A stretch of DNA of 11,070 nt from Acetobacteraceae bacterium. Lineage in GTDB: Bacteria; Pseudomonadota; Alphaproteobacteria; Acetobacterales; Acetobacteraceae. Location: contig JAIYAI010000603.1 of NCBI GenBank assembly GCA_027489135.1, positions 1-11,070 of the forward strand, read 5' to 3'. Within the stretch, counting starts at the first letter, position 1. The number at the start of each line of letters is the position of its first letter. The position numbers and the translations under genes were made by a program. The notes under the pieces are model-generated. The model was given only the letters and a program-made list of their open reading frames with translations. It had not been told where the DNA came from and ran no database searches. Positions 1 through 6,161 of this stretch are shown piece after piece.

Positions 1-443
1 CGGTCGAGGCGCAGGTCCTGAACCTGCTGATGGACCTGAAGGAGAAGTACGGCCTCACCTACGTCTTCATCAGCCACGACCTGAACGTGGTGCAGTACAT
101 CTCGGACCGCGTGCTGGTCATGTATCTCGGCATCGTGGCGGAGCAGGGGCCGGTCGACGCCATCTACGACCGCCCCGCGCATCCCTACACCCAGGCGCTG
201 CTCGACAGCCGGCCCAGCATGGACCCTGGCAAGCGGCGCACCGAGCCGCCGCTGACCGGCGACCCGCCCAACCCCGTGAACCCGCCCTCGGGCTGCCGTT
301 TCCGTACCCGCTGCCCCTATGCCGAGGCGGTCTGCGCGGAGAAGGTGCCGGTGGCGTCGGACCTCGGGCTTGGGCACGAGGCGGCCTGCCACATGGCGTC
401 GCCCGGCAGCGGCCATAGCCAGGCGCGGAGGCTTGCGGCATGA
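1..443 (+). CDS. Peptide/nickel-type ABC transporter ATP-binding protein, DppF-like (3' part only)
   Basis: C-terminal end of a cytoplasmic ABC ATPase that powers import of peptides, nickel or similar solutes. The gene enters from the left edge; the frame begins at base 3, and Walker A, signature and Walker B lie outside the window. Visible are the stretch after the D-loop (VEAQVLNLLMDLKEKYGLTY), the switch histidine in VFISHD, the typical DRVLVMYLGIVAEQGP strand, and the oligopeptide-transporter C-terminal domain starting at HPYTQALL. That domain carries four cysteines spaced C-x5-C-x6-C-x17-C. The phrase SHDLNVVQYISDRV is closer to DppF/OppF than to DppD/OppD. The stop overlaps the next ATPase gene by ATGA, so the two are surely co-transcribed and probably translationally coupled. 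Family is certain; the substrate cannot be read from this fragment. Confidence 0.95.
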   Translation, partial: VEAQVLNLLMDLKEKYGLTYVFISHDLNVVQYISDRVLVMYLGIVAEQGPVDAIYDRPAHPYTQALLDSRPSMDPGKRRTEPPLTGDPPNPVNPPSGCRFRTRCPYAEAVCAEKVPVASDLGLGHEAACHMASPGSGHSQARRLAA

Positions 444-1462
444 GCGCGACCATGACCCTCGATCGGCCCGGCACTGCCTCCACGCCTGCCGGCGGCGCGA
501 CGCCGCTGGTGAAGATGACCGACCTCAACGTGAAGTTCGTCACGCGCGACCGCACCGTGCATGCGGTGAACGGCGTCGACCTGACGCTGTCGGCCGGCGA
601 GGTGCTCTGCATCCTCGGCGAATCCGGCTCCGGCAAGTCGGTGACGATGCGCGCGCTGATGAAGCTGCTGCCGAAGACCGCCCAGGTCACCGGCGGAATC
701 GAGGTCGGCGGCCGCGACGTGCAGGCGATGGACGAGGGCACGCTCTCCGACTTCCGCGGCGGCGACGTCGCCATGATCTTCCAGGAGCCGATGACCGCGC
801 TCGACCCGGTCTTCACCATCGGCCGCCAGATCGCCGAGACGGTGCAGCGGCACGAGAAGGTGAGCCGCGCCGCCGGCCTGGCGCGCGCGCTGGAATTGCT
901 GGAACTGGTGCAGATCCCCTCGGCCAAGCGCCGGCTCGACGCCTACCCGCACGAACTCTCGGGCGGCCTGCGGCAGCGCGCGATGATCGCCGTGGCGCTG
1001 GCCTGCAAGCCGAAGCTGCTGCTGGCGGATGAGCCGACGACCGCGCTCGACGCCACGGTGCAGATCCAGGTCCTGCTTCTGCTGCGCTCGCTGCAGGAGA
1101 AGATGGGCATGGGCGTGATCTTCGTCACGCATGACCTCGGCGTCGCCGGCGAGATCGCCGACCGCGTCGCCGTGATGTACGCCGGCAAGGTGGTCGAGGA
1201 AGGGCCGGTCGGCGCGATGATGAAGGCGCCGCTGCACCCCTATCCGAAGGGCCTGCTGGGCGCGACGGTGCATGCCGGGATGCGCGGCAAGCGGCTGACG
1301 ACCATCCCCGGGGCGCCGCCCGCGCTCGACGTGCTGCCGACGGGGTGCGCCTTCGCCCCCCGTTGCACGGAGGCGGAGGATGCCTGCCTCGCCGGCGTGC
1401 CGCCGCTGCGCATGGCGGAGCCTGGCCGTTTCGCCCGCTGCATCAAGGTGCCGGCGGCCTGA
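440..1462 (+). CDS. Peptide/nickel-type ABC transporter ATP-binding protein, DppD-like
   Basis: Complete 340-residue ATPase that would pair with the upstream ATPase as a heterodimer under two membrane permeases. Seen: Walker A GESGSGKS (60-67), Q-loop FQEP (Q115), signature LSGGLRQR (173-180), Walker B LLLADEPT (193-200) with D-loop following, and switch histidine in VTHD (H231). The oligopeptide-transporter C-terminal domain runs from about HPYPKGLL (266) to the end, with C303, C309, C316 and C334. THDLGVAGEIADRV is DppD/OppD-like. Length fits the family. The start overlaps the previous stop by ATGA. The order here (F-like then D-like) is the reverse of E. coli dppABCDF. It appears to be the last gene of its operon, since the next gene is convergent 3 bp away. 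Substrate is undetermined: dipeptide, oligopeptide, nickel and glutathione importers all share this architecture. Confidence 0.96.
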   Translation: MSATMTLDRPGTASTPAGGATPLVKMTDLNVKFVTRDRTVHAVNGVDLTLSAGEVLCILGESGSGKSVTMRALMKLLPKTAQVTGGIEVGGRDVQAMDEGTLSDFRGGDVAMIFQEPMTALDPVFTIGRQIAETVQRHEKVSRAAGLARALELLELVQIPSAKRRLDAYPHELSGGLRQRAMIAVALACKPKLLLADEPTTALDATVQIQVLLLLRSLQEKMGMGVIFVTHDLGVAGEIADRVAVMYAGKVVEEGPVGAMMKAPLHPYPKGLLGATVHAGMRGKRLTTIPGAPPALDVLPTGCAFAPRCTEAEDACLAGVPPLRMAEPGRFARCIKVPAA

Positions 1463-1465
1463 GCC

Positions 1466-2353
1466 TCACGCCGCCAGGCCGCGGGCCCTGAGGCCTGCGG
1501 CCACATGGTCCACGAAGGCGCGCACCTTCGGGACCATCAGCCGGTTCGTGGCGTAGAGCGCGTAGATCCCGCTCTCGGGCGCCGCATGCGCGGCCAGCAC
1601 GCGGGTCAGCGTGCCGGCGAGCAGGCAGTCCGCCACCGCCCAGTCCGGCAGCGCCGCCAGCCCCATCCCGGCCAGCGCCGCCGCGCGTATCGAATCGGAA
1701 CTGTCGCTCAACAGCACGGGCCGGATCGCCACGCTCTCCTCGCCGAGCTGCCAGCTGTCGCGCCAGGACAGCGGCGAGAAGCCGATGCACCGATGCCGCG
1801 CGAGATCCGACGGCACCGCTGGCACACCATGCTGCGCGAGATAGGCCGGGGCCGCGACAATGACGACGCGGGAGGTGGCGAGCCGCCGCACCACCATGCC
1901 CGGCGCCGTCTCCGCGGTCACGCGGATGGCGAGGTCGAAGCCATCCTCCACGAGGCGGACCTGCGCGGCGGCCTCGACCAAGTCGATCTCCAGCGCCGGA
2001 TGCGCGGCCAGGAAGCCGGCCATGGCCGGCACCAGCCAGCGTGCGGCGAAACCCTCCGGCGCGGCGACCCGAAGCCGGCCCGCCGGTTCAGATTGCAGCG
2101 CCTGCACCTCGATCCGCGCGGCCTCGGCCTCCTCCAGCAGGCGGCGGCAGCGGGCGTAGAAGGCGAGCCCGGCCTCCGTCGGCCGGACCTTGCGCGCGCC
2201 GCGGTCCAGCAGCCGCACGCCCAGCCGACCCTCGAGCGCCCGCACAGTCTCGCTGACCGAGGATTTCGCGGTCTGCAGCCGCGCCGCGGCGGCGGTGATG
2301 CTGCCCGTCTCCACAACGCGGACGAAGGTCTCGATGCCGGAGAAGGCTGCCAT
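1466..2353 (-). CDS. LysR-family transcriptional regulator
   Basis: 295-residue DNA-binding regulator of usual LysR length. The N-terminal winged helix-turn-helix covers about residues 4-65: FVRVVETGSITAAAARLQ, then SSVSETVRALEGRLGVRLLD and the KVRPTEAG wing. The effector-binding periplasmic-binding-like domain follows from about GRLRVAAPEG (92) to residue 290, resembling the CrgA/AaeR-type subgroup. The start is the ATG at 2351-2353, because LysR proteins begin a few residues before this FVRVVE segment. The same frame stays open upstream, but that extension is antisense to the cupin and has no LysR similarity. No good Shine-Dalgarno precedes the start, so translation may be weak or leaderless. 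It is divergent from the cupin gene across 120 bp containing a candidate operator. The usual LysR pattern makes the cupin the likely target (inference). Its ligand is unknown. Confidence 0.93.
   Translation of the reverse strand: MAAFSGIETFVRVVETGSITAAAARLQTAKSSVSETVRALEGRLGVRLLDRGARKVRPTEAGLAFYARCRRLLEEAEAARIEVQALQSEPAGRLRVAAPEGFAARWLVPAMAGFLAAHPALEIDLVEAAAQVRLVEDGFDLAIRVTAETAPGMVVRRLATSRVVIVAAPAYLAQHGVPAVPSDLARHRCIGFSPLSWRDSWQLGEESVAIRPVLLSDSSDSIRAAALAGMGLAALPDWAVADCLLAGTLTRVLAAHAAPESGIYALYATNRLMVPKVRAFVDHVAAGLRARGLAA
1477..1502. terminator. Hairpin after the ABC operon, inside the 3' end of the LysR gene
   Basis: Arms 1477-1487 and 1492-1502 form an 11-bp stem with one G.U pair (as read on +) and a 4-base CTGA loop. 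It starts 14 bases after the ATPase stop and lies within the last codons of the convergent regulator gene. There is no T tract on either side, so this is a hairpin of terminator strength, not a classical intrinsic terminator. Acting as a terminator is inferred from position between convergent genes. Confidence 0.55.
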
Positions 2354-2364
2354 GGCGGCGGAGT

Positions 2365-2380
2365 GTTCGCCCTGGCGAAC
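2365..2380. promoter_or_regulatory. Candidate LysR operator: 7-bp perfect dyad with T-N11-A
   Basis: GTTCGCC and GGCGAAC flank a 2-base spacer. The dyad contains nested T-N11-A boxes, the core recognised by LysR-type regulators. Its edge is 11 bases from the regulator's start codon and about 94 bases before the cupin start. Binding here could both repress the regulator gene and activate the cupin. Seen: the dyad. Inferred: the binding. Confidence 0.5.
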
Positions 2381-2436
2381 GGTCTGTCCAGAAGCAGCGG
2401 CTTCGGGTGCGACCGGGCATCCCGCATCCTGCCCCC

Positions 2437-2453
2437 GTCGCCGAAGGGGCGAC
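2437..2453. repeat. 6-bp inverted repeat in the cupin leader
   Basis: GTCGCC and GGCGAC are separated by 5 bases, 20 bases before the cupin start codon and next to its ribosome binding site. It could be a second operator half, a leader-RNA hairpin, or chance in GC-rich DNA. Confidence 0.3.
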
Positions 2454-2473
2454 CCGACAGAGGGAGCAGAACC

Positions 2474-2923
2474 ATGCTGGAAAACCTGCGCGCAATCCGA
2501 ACGGTGCCGCCGTTCACGGGCGAGACCTGGAACGTGCTGGGCGCCTCGATGGTGGTGAAGGCCGATCCGTCCGAGGTGGGCGCGCTGGTCGTCGACCACG
2601 TGGTCCCGCCTGGCTATGCCGTGCCGCCGCATGTGCATGAGGGCGACGACGAGATCTTCCACATCCTCGCCGGCACGCTGACCTTCGTCACGCCGGACGG
2701 GGAATGGGCCGGCGGCCCGGGCAGTTCAGCCGTGCTGCCCTCCGGCATCCGCCACGGCTTTCGCAACGACGGCGCGGATCCGGTGCACTGCCTGGTCGTC
2801 GTCACGCCGGGGGTGCAGGCGGCGGAGATGTTCCGCCACTTCGACCGCGCCGCGCGGGACGGCGGCCTGGACCCGGCGCAGATCGGCGCGATCGCGGCGC
2901 AGTACGGCGTGCGGATGGGGTGA
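2474..2923 (+). CDS. Small single-domain cupin protein
   Basis: 149-residue beta-barrel protein, probably metal-binding and cytoplasmic (no signal peptide). Cupin motif 1 matches the classical G-x5-H-x-H-x4-E-x6-G spacing exactly, with G47, H53, H55, E60 and G67. Motif 2 matches G-x5-P-x-G-x2-H-x3-N with G83, P89, G91, H94 and N98. All four usual metal ligands (H53, H55, E60, H94) are present, so an active dioxygenase, isomerase or small-ligand binder is possible; the substrate is not deducible. The start is set by GAGGGAG at 2460-2466, seven bases before ATG. A longer upstream reading in frame is the antisense of the LysR gene and is rejected. The gene is divergent from, and likely controlled by, the LysR regulator. 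Its last 32 bases are duplicated in tandem just downstream, out of frame with the gene. Confidence 0.93.
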   Translation: MLENLRAIRTVPPFTGETWNVLGASMVVKADPSEVGALVVDHVVPPGYAVPPHVHEGDDEIFHILAGTLTFVTPDGEWAGGPGSSAVLPSGIRHGFRNDGADPVHCLVVVTPGVQAAEMFRHFDRAARDGGLDPAQIGAIAAQYGVRMG

Positions 2924-2953
2924 TCGCGGCGGAGTACCGCGTGCGGATGGGGT
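2890..2953. repeat. 32-bp tandem duplication at the cupin stop
   Basis: Copy 1 (2890-2921) and copy 2 (2922-2953) abut and differ at only two of 32 positions (2900/2932 and 2906/2938). The unit holds the codons of the cupin C-terminus. Because 32 is not a multiple of three, copy 2 is in another frame. There it would read IAAEYRVRMG and end at TAA (2953-2955), against IAAQYGVRMG and TGA in copy 1. The present TGA is formed across the junction of the two copies. Confidence 0.9.
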
Positions 2954-2964
2954 AAGTGCGCGGC

Positions 2965-3891
2965 CTATGCCGCCGGCGCCGCGACGCGGACCGTCCCGTC
3001 GGCATAGGACACCTGGACGCGGCGGAAGCCGAGCCAGGGCGTGCCGATGACCATGTCGCCCATCAGCGCCTGGCCGACCAGGCAGGGCACGTTGCGCAGC
3101 GTCTCCGGCCCGATGCCGATGCTGTCGATCGTCACGAAGGCCAGGCTCTCGACCGCGTTGTTGATGCCGCGCACGCGGCGCTGCGGCGCCGCGGCCAGTT
3201 GCGCCTCGGTGATGCCGAAGGCGGCGGCGCGCTCACGCGGCAGGTGCATGACGTTGGCGCCGGTATCCAGCACCGCCGCGCCGGGCCGGCCGTTGATGGT
3301 GACCGGCACCACCACGCGGCCGCGCTCGACCCGGCCGCGCAGCTCGTAGGCGGCGCCCGGCAGCGGTGGGTTCGGCACGCCGCAGCGCCGCCCCGGCAGC
3401 AGCGTCAGGCGCCGGCCGGGCAGGTCGATGTCGAGGTCGAAGAGGGTCAGGATATCCGCCCCGAGCACGATCTGCGGCGAATTCCCGTCCGGCGCCCGCA
3501 TGCCCGGCGGATCGACCACGCCCACGTCGAGGTTGCGGAAGGTCGCGGTCCCGAGCCCGACCCGGGGCAAGGTCGCGATCGGGCGCGCCGTGGTCACGCC
3601 CGTTGCGCCGCTCTGGTAGGCGCGGCGGCGCGGATCGACCGGCAGGCCGAGCGCGGGCAGCAGCGTCTCCGCCACCAGGGTGCGCTCCGCCCCGGTGTCG
3701 AGGAGCGCGGTGACAGGCCAGCCATTCACCGCCATCTGCACGAAGGGCAGGGCTTCGGACACGGCGACGGGCACGGGGATCGGCACCGCCCCGGCGCAGG
3801 ACGGTGCGGCGGGCCCCTCGGCGCAGCGCGCCGCGAGCAGGGGCGCGAGGGCGAGCAAGCCGCGGCGGGACAGTGCGATCGGATCGGACAT
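2965..3891 (-). CDS. Exported aspartyl protease with two retropepsin-like domains
   Basis: 308 residues. The N-terminus SRRGLLALAPLLAARCA looks like a twin-arginine export signal: twin Arg 9-10 followed by a hydrophobic stretch. A good lipobox is lacking, so a periplasmic or secreted protein is expected. Two retropepsin-like units follow. The first has ALLDTGAERTLV (catalytic-type D65-T66-G67) and the flap-partner hydrophobic-G motif IVLGADIL (141-148). The second has AVLDTGANVMHL (D209-T210-G211) and MVIGTPWL (280-287). Two complete DTG lobes in one chain could form an intramolecular version of the retropepsin dimer. It is divergent from the ThDP enzyme and converges on the cupin across about 40 bp. 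No clear Shine-Dalgarno precedes the ATG at 3889-3891. Substrate unknown. The fold call is firm; actual proteolysis is inferred. Confidence 0.88.
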   Translation of the reverse strand: MSDPIALSRRGLLALAPLLAARCAEGPAAPSCAGAVPIPVPVAVSEALPFVQMAVNGWPVTALLDTGAERTLVAETLLPALGLPVDPRRRAYQSGATGVTTARPIATLPRVGLGTATFRNLDVGVVDPPGMRAPDGNSPQIVLGADILTLFDLDIDLPGRRLTLLPGRRCGVPNPPLPGAAYELRGRVERGRVVVPVTINGRPGAAVLDTGANVMHLPRERAAAFGITEAQLAAAPQRRVRGINNAVESLAFVTIDSIGIGPETLRNVPCLVGQALMGDMVIGTPWLGFRRVQVSYADGTVRVAAPAA

Positions 3892-4003
3892 GCGAAGAGA
3901 AGGCCCGACCGGCGCGCCGCGCGCAAGCCCGGCGCGGCGGTTTCCCGCCTCGCCGCCTTGCCCTAGACCTTGCGCCCTTATCGCAGCGGTCGGGAGGGAT
4001 CGA
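3892..4003. promoter_or_regulatory. Divergent promoter region, protease / ThDP enzyme
   Basis: This 112-bp gap must contain both start regions. GGGAGGG (3992-3998), five bases before ATG 4004, is a strong ribosome binding site that fixes the start of the ThDP enzyme. An 8-bp inverted repeat (3915-3922 with 3932-3939) and an overlapping short one (3936-3940 with 3945-3949) are present, but in such GC-rich sequence they may be chance. No convincing -35/-10 pair was found. Confidence 0.45.
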
Positions 4004-5707
4004 ATGGAAGCGCGGCTCGGCGGACATATCCTGGCGGATGCCCTGGTGGCGCAGGGCGTGACACATGCCTTCTGCGTCCCCGGCGAGAGCTACCTCGACC
4101 TGCTGGACGGGCTCTACAACCAGCGCAACCGGATCGAACTCGTCACCTGCCGCTTCGAGGCCGGCGCCGTCCACATGGCCGAGGCCTATGGCAAGCTGAC
4201 CGGCGAGCCCGGCGTCGCCATCGTCACGCGCGGCCCCGGCGCCTGCCATGCCGCGATCGGCGTGCATGTCGCCTTCCAGGATTCCACGCCCCTCGTCCTG
4301 ATCGTCGGCCAGATCCCCTTCGAGGAGACCGACCGCGAGTCCTTCCAGGAGGTCGACTACCGCAAGATGTTCGCCCCCCTGGCGAAGTGGGTGACGCAGA
4401 TCGACGACGCCGCGCGCATCCCGGAACTGATGGCGCATGCCTTCGACGTCGCCCGCAGCGGCCGGCCCGGCCCGGTGGTGGTGGCGATCTCCGAGGAGAT
4501 GCAGCGCGTGATGGCCCAGGCGCCCGACATCGCCCCGGCCGAGGTGCTTCCGCCCCATCCGGCGCCGGAGGCGCTGGAGAAGATGATGGCGCTGCTGGCG
4601 CAGGCGGAGCGGCCGCTTGCGGTGATCGGCGGCAGCCGCTGGACCGCGGAGGGCAAGGCGGCGATCCGCGACTTCCTGGTCGCCAACGACATCCCTGTCG
4701 CGGTGGGGTTCCGCCGCCAGGGTCTCTTCGACGGGACGCATCCGAATTTCGTCGGCGATCTCGGCGTCGGCGCCGATGCGGGGCTGGTCGCGCGGGCGAA
4801 GCAGGCGGACCTGTTCCTGGCGATCGGCACGCGCATCGGGGAGACTGTGAGCCAGGGCTACACGCTGTTCGACATGGCGGGGCGTGGGGCGACGAAGATC
4901 GTCCATGTCTATCCGGACCAGGCGGAGATCGGCCGGGTCTACCGGCCGGCGCTCGGCATCACCTCGGACCTCAACGCCTTCGCACTGGCCGCGCGGGCGA
5001 TGAAGCCGATCGAGGGCCCGCGCTGGGCCGGCTGGCGCGCCGACCTGCGCGCCGCGCGCGAGGCGCAGGCGAAGGCCCCGCAGTATGACGGCCCGCTGAA
5101 CCTGGCGACCGCCCTGCAGGCGCTGGAGAAGGCGCTGCCGGAGAACACGATCTTCACGACGGATGCCGGCAACTTCGCCACCTGGCCCACCCGCTTCATG
5201 CATGTCGGCGAGCACCAGGATTTCCTCGGCCCCACCAACGGCGCGATGGGCTACAGCGTGCCGGCCGCGATCGGCGCCAAGATCACCGCGCCCGAGCGAC
5301 CGGTGATCGCCTTCGTCGGCGATGGCGGCTTCCTGATGACGGGCCAGGAGATCGCCACCGCCTTCCACCACGGCGCCAACCCGGTGATCCTGGTGTTCAA
5401 CAACGCGATGTACGGCACCATCCGCATGCACCAGGAGCGGCACTACCCCGGCCGCGTCTCCGGCACGCAGCTCACCAACCCCGACTTCGCCCGCTTCATC
5501 GAAAGCTTCGGCGGCCATGGCGAGGTGGTGGAACGGACGGAGGAACTGGTGCCCGCGGTGCAGCGCGCCCTGGCCAGCGGCAAGCCCGCCGTGGTCGAGG
5601 TGCGCACGAACCCCGAGCAGGTGACCAACCGCGCTACCATCGCTGAGCTGCGGGCGCAGGCCGAGAAGGCCGCGGCGGCCGCGGCGAAGGCCGGCGCGGC
5701 GGAGTAG
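4004..5707 (+). CDS. Thiamine diphosphate-dependent enzyme, acetolactate-synthase-like
   Basis: 567-residue cytoplasmic enzyme with the three-domain ThDP plan: N-terminal pyrimidine-binding domain (about 5-170), central domain (about 190-330) and C-terminal diphosphate-binding domain (about 370-535). Seen: the catalytic-type glutamate E52 in CRFEAGAVHMAEAYGK, RGPGACHAAIG, and the cofactor/metal motif GDGGF starting at G439 and ending in FNN at 466-467. Length matches the acetolactate synthase / benzoylformate decarboxylase / oxalyl-CoA decarboxylase superfamily. The tail after about 545 is a charged and alanine-rich extension. The start is set by the GGGAGGG site and by homology; the open frame further upstream covers the promoter. 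No small regulatory subunit (ilvH) is adjacent, so it is probably not the main biosynthetic acetolactate synthase. Reaction unknown; likely decarboxylation or carboligation of a 2-oxo acid. Confidence 0.93.
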   Translation: MEARLGGHILADALVAQGVTHAFCVPGESYLDLLDGLYNQRNRIELVTCRFEAGAVHMAEAYGKLTGEPGVAIVTRGPGACHAAIGVHVAFQDSTPLVLIVGQIPFEETDRESFQEVDYRKMFAPLAKWVTQIDDAARIPELMAHAFDVARSGRPGPVVVAISEEMQRVMAQAPDIAPAEVLPPHPAPEALEKMMALLAQAERPLAVIGGSRWTAEGKAAIRDFLVANDIPVAVGFRRQGLFDGTHPNFVGDLGVGADAGLVARAKQADLFLAIGTRIGETVSQGYTLFDMAGRGATKIVHVYPDQAEIGRVYRPALGITSDLNAFALAARAMKPIEGPRWAGWRADLRAAREAQAKAPQYDGPLNLATALQALEKALPENTIFTTDAGNFATWPTRFMHVGEHQDFLGPTNGAMGYSVPAAIGAKITAPERPVIAFVGDGGFLMTGQEIATAFHHGANPVILVFNNAMYGTIRMHQERHYPGRVSGTQLTNPDFARFIESFGGHGEVVERTEELVPAVQRALASGKPAVVEVRTNPEQVTNRATIAELRAQAEKAAAAAAKAGAAE

Positions 5708-5716
5708 GAGGCCGCG

Positions 5717-5740
5717 GCCCGGGCCGGCAACGGCCCGGGC
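5717..5740. terminator. GCAA-capped 10-bp hairpin between convergent genes
   Basis: Arms 5717-5726 and 5731-5740 are perfectly complementary and enclose GCAA, a GNRA-type tetraloop on the + RNA. It lies 9 bases after the ThDP enzyme stop and 10 bases before the convergent stop at 5751, filling most of the 43-bp gap. No T tract follows on either strand. Its position suggests a shared bidirectional terminator or 3'-end stabiliser. Confidence 0.65.
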
Positions 5741-5750
5741 GCGCCATGCC

Positions 5751-6161
5751 TTATTGCGGCGGCTGGCCCATCGGCTGCTGGCGGCGCTGCGTGCTGCGAC
5801 CGCTCTGCTCGCCGGCCTGGCGCTTCGCCGCCTGGCGACGCTGCTGCGGCGTCATGCTGTCCCACATGGCGCGCGCCTGGTCCGGCGGCATGGGTGGGTT
5901 GCCGGGGCCGGCCAGCCGCTGCTGCAGCTTGCGCCGGCGCTTCGGCGGGATCTCGTCCCAGCTCATGTTGCCGACGGGCTGCCGCTGTGCCTTGCCGGCG
6001 CGGCCCTGCGGAGCGGTCGGCGGCGGGCCGCCGGGCGGCGCCATCATGGGCGGCTGGCCACCCATCGGCGGCGGCGCATAGCCCGGTGCGGGGGCCTGCG
6101 CCACGGCGGCGCCGGGCAGCAGCAAGACGGCCATGCCGCCGAGGAAGCCGCGTCTGTTCAT
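5751..6161 (-). CDS. Small secreted proline-rich protein, DUF3106-like
   Basis: 136 residues. The N-terminus is an export signal with a possible twin-arginine motif (NRRGFLGG), a hydrophobic core and a likely cleavage site after AVAQA. A Pro/Gly/Met-rich linker follows (about 24-55). The C-terminal part holds two similar units, SWDEIPPKRRRKLQQR and MWDSMTPQQRRQAAKR, joined by a Pro-rich spacer. This W-D-x-x-[PT]-P-x-x-R-R periodicity resembles DUF3106 and more loosely CpxP/Spy-like periplasmic helical proteins; that assignment is from memory and uncertain. The tail is Gln/Arg-rich. The ATG is preceded at a distance by an AGGGGA-like site. It probably stands alone: the next gene on the strand ends 126 bp upstream and carries its own hairpin. 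Function unknown; a periplasmic role is inferred from the signal peptide. Confidence 0.8.
   Translation of the reverse strand: MNRRGFLGGMAVLLLPGAAVAQAPAPGYAPPPMGGQPPMMAPPGGPPPTAPQGRAGKAQRQPVGNMSWDEIPPKRRRKLQQRLAGPGNPPMPPDQARAMWDSMTPQQRRQAAKRQAGEQSGRSTQRRQQPMGQPPQ

Larger units (their letters stand above)
2354..2473. promoter_or_regulatory. Divergent promoter region between LysR gene and cupin
   Basis: This 120-bp gap must hold the promoters of both divergent genes. It contains two perfect inverted repeats, listed separately. I cannot point to convincing -35/-10 boxes. Control of both genes by the LysR protein is inferred from the arrangement. Confidence 0.55.

Noticed and set aside
1505..2473. 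N-terminal extension of the cupin to a 472-residue protein
   Set aside because: It is the antisense of the LysR gene; the ATG at 2474 has a good ribosome binding site and gives a normal cupin length.
2354..2662. N-terminal extension of the LysR protein by 103 residues
   Set aside because: The extension is antisense to the cupin and its promoter and lacks any LysR similarity; the winged helix starts right after ATG 2353.
2704..2955. Separate 83-codon gene ending in the second copy of the tandem repeat
   Set aside because: The frame overlaps the cupin in another register with Arg-rich meaningless sequence; only the last ten codons make sense, as the duplicated cupin tail.
3915..3939. 8-bp inverted repeat in the protease/ThDP intergenic region as an operator
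   Set aside because: Built only of G and C in a GC-rich stretch with a 9-base spacer; chance is a sufficient explanation.
3680..4003. Upstream extension of the ThDP enzyme
   Set aside because: It covers antisense protease sequence and the promoter; GGGAGGG before ATG 4004 and family alignment fix the start.
3233..5518. A 761-codon open frame on the minus strand, antisense to the ThDP enzyme and overlapping the protease
   Set aside because: Its translation is His/Arg/Ala/Gly-rich with no domain, and it runs opposite a gene with full ThDP motifs. Long antisense frames are expected from G/C-biased third positions.
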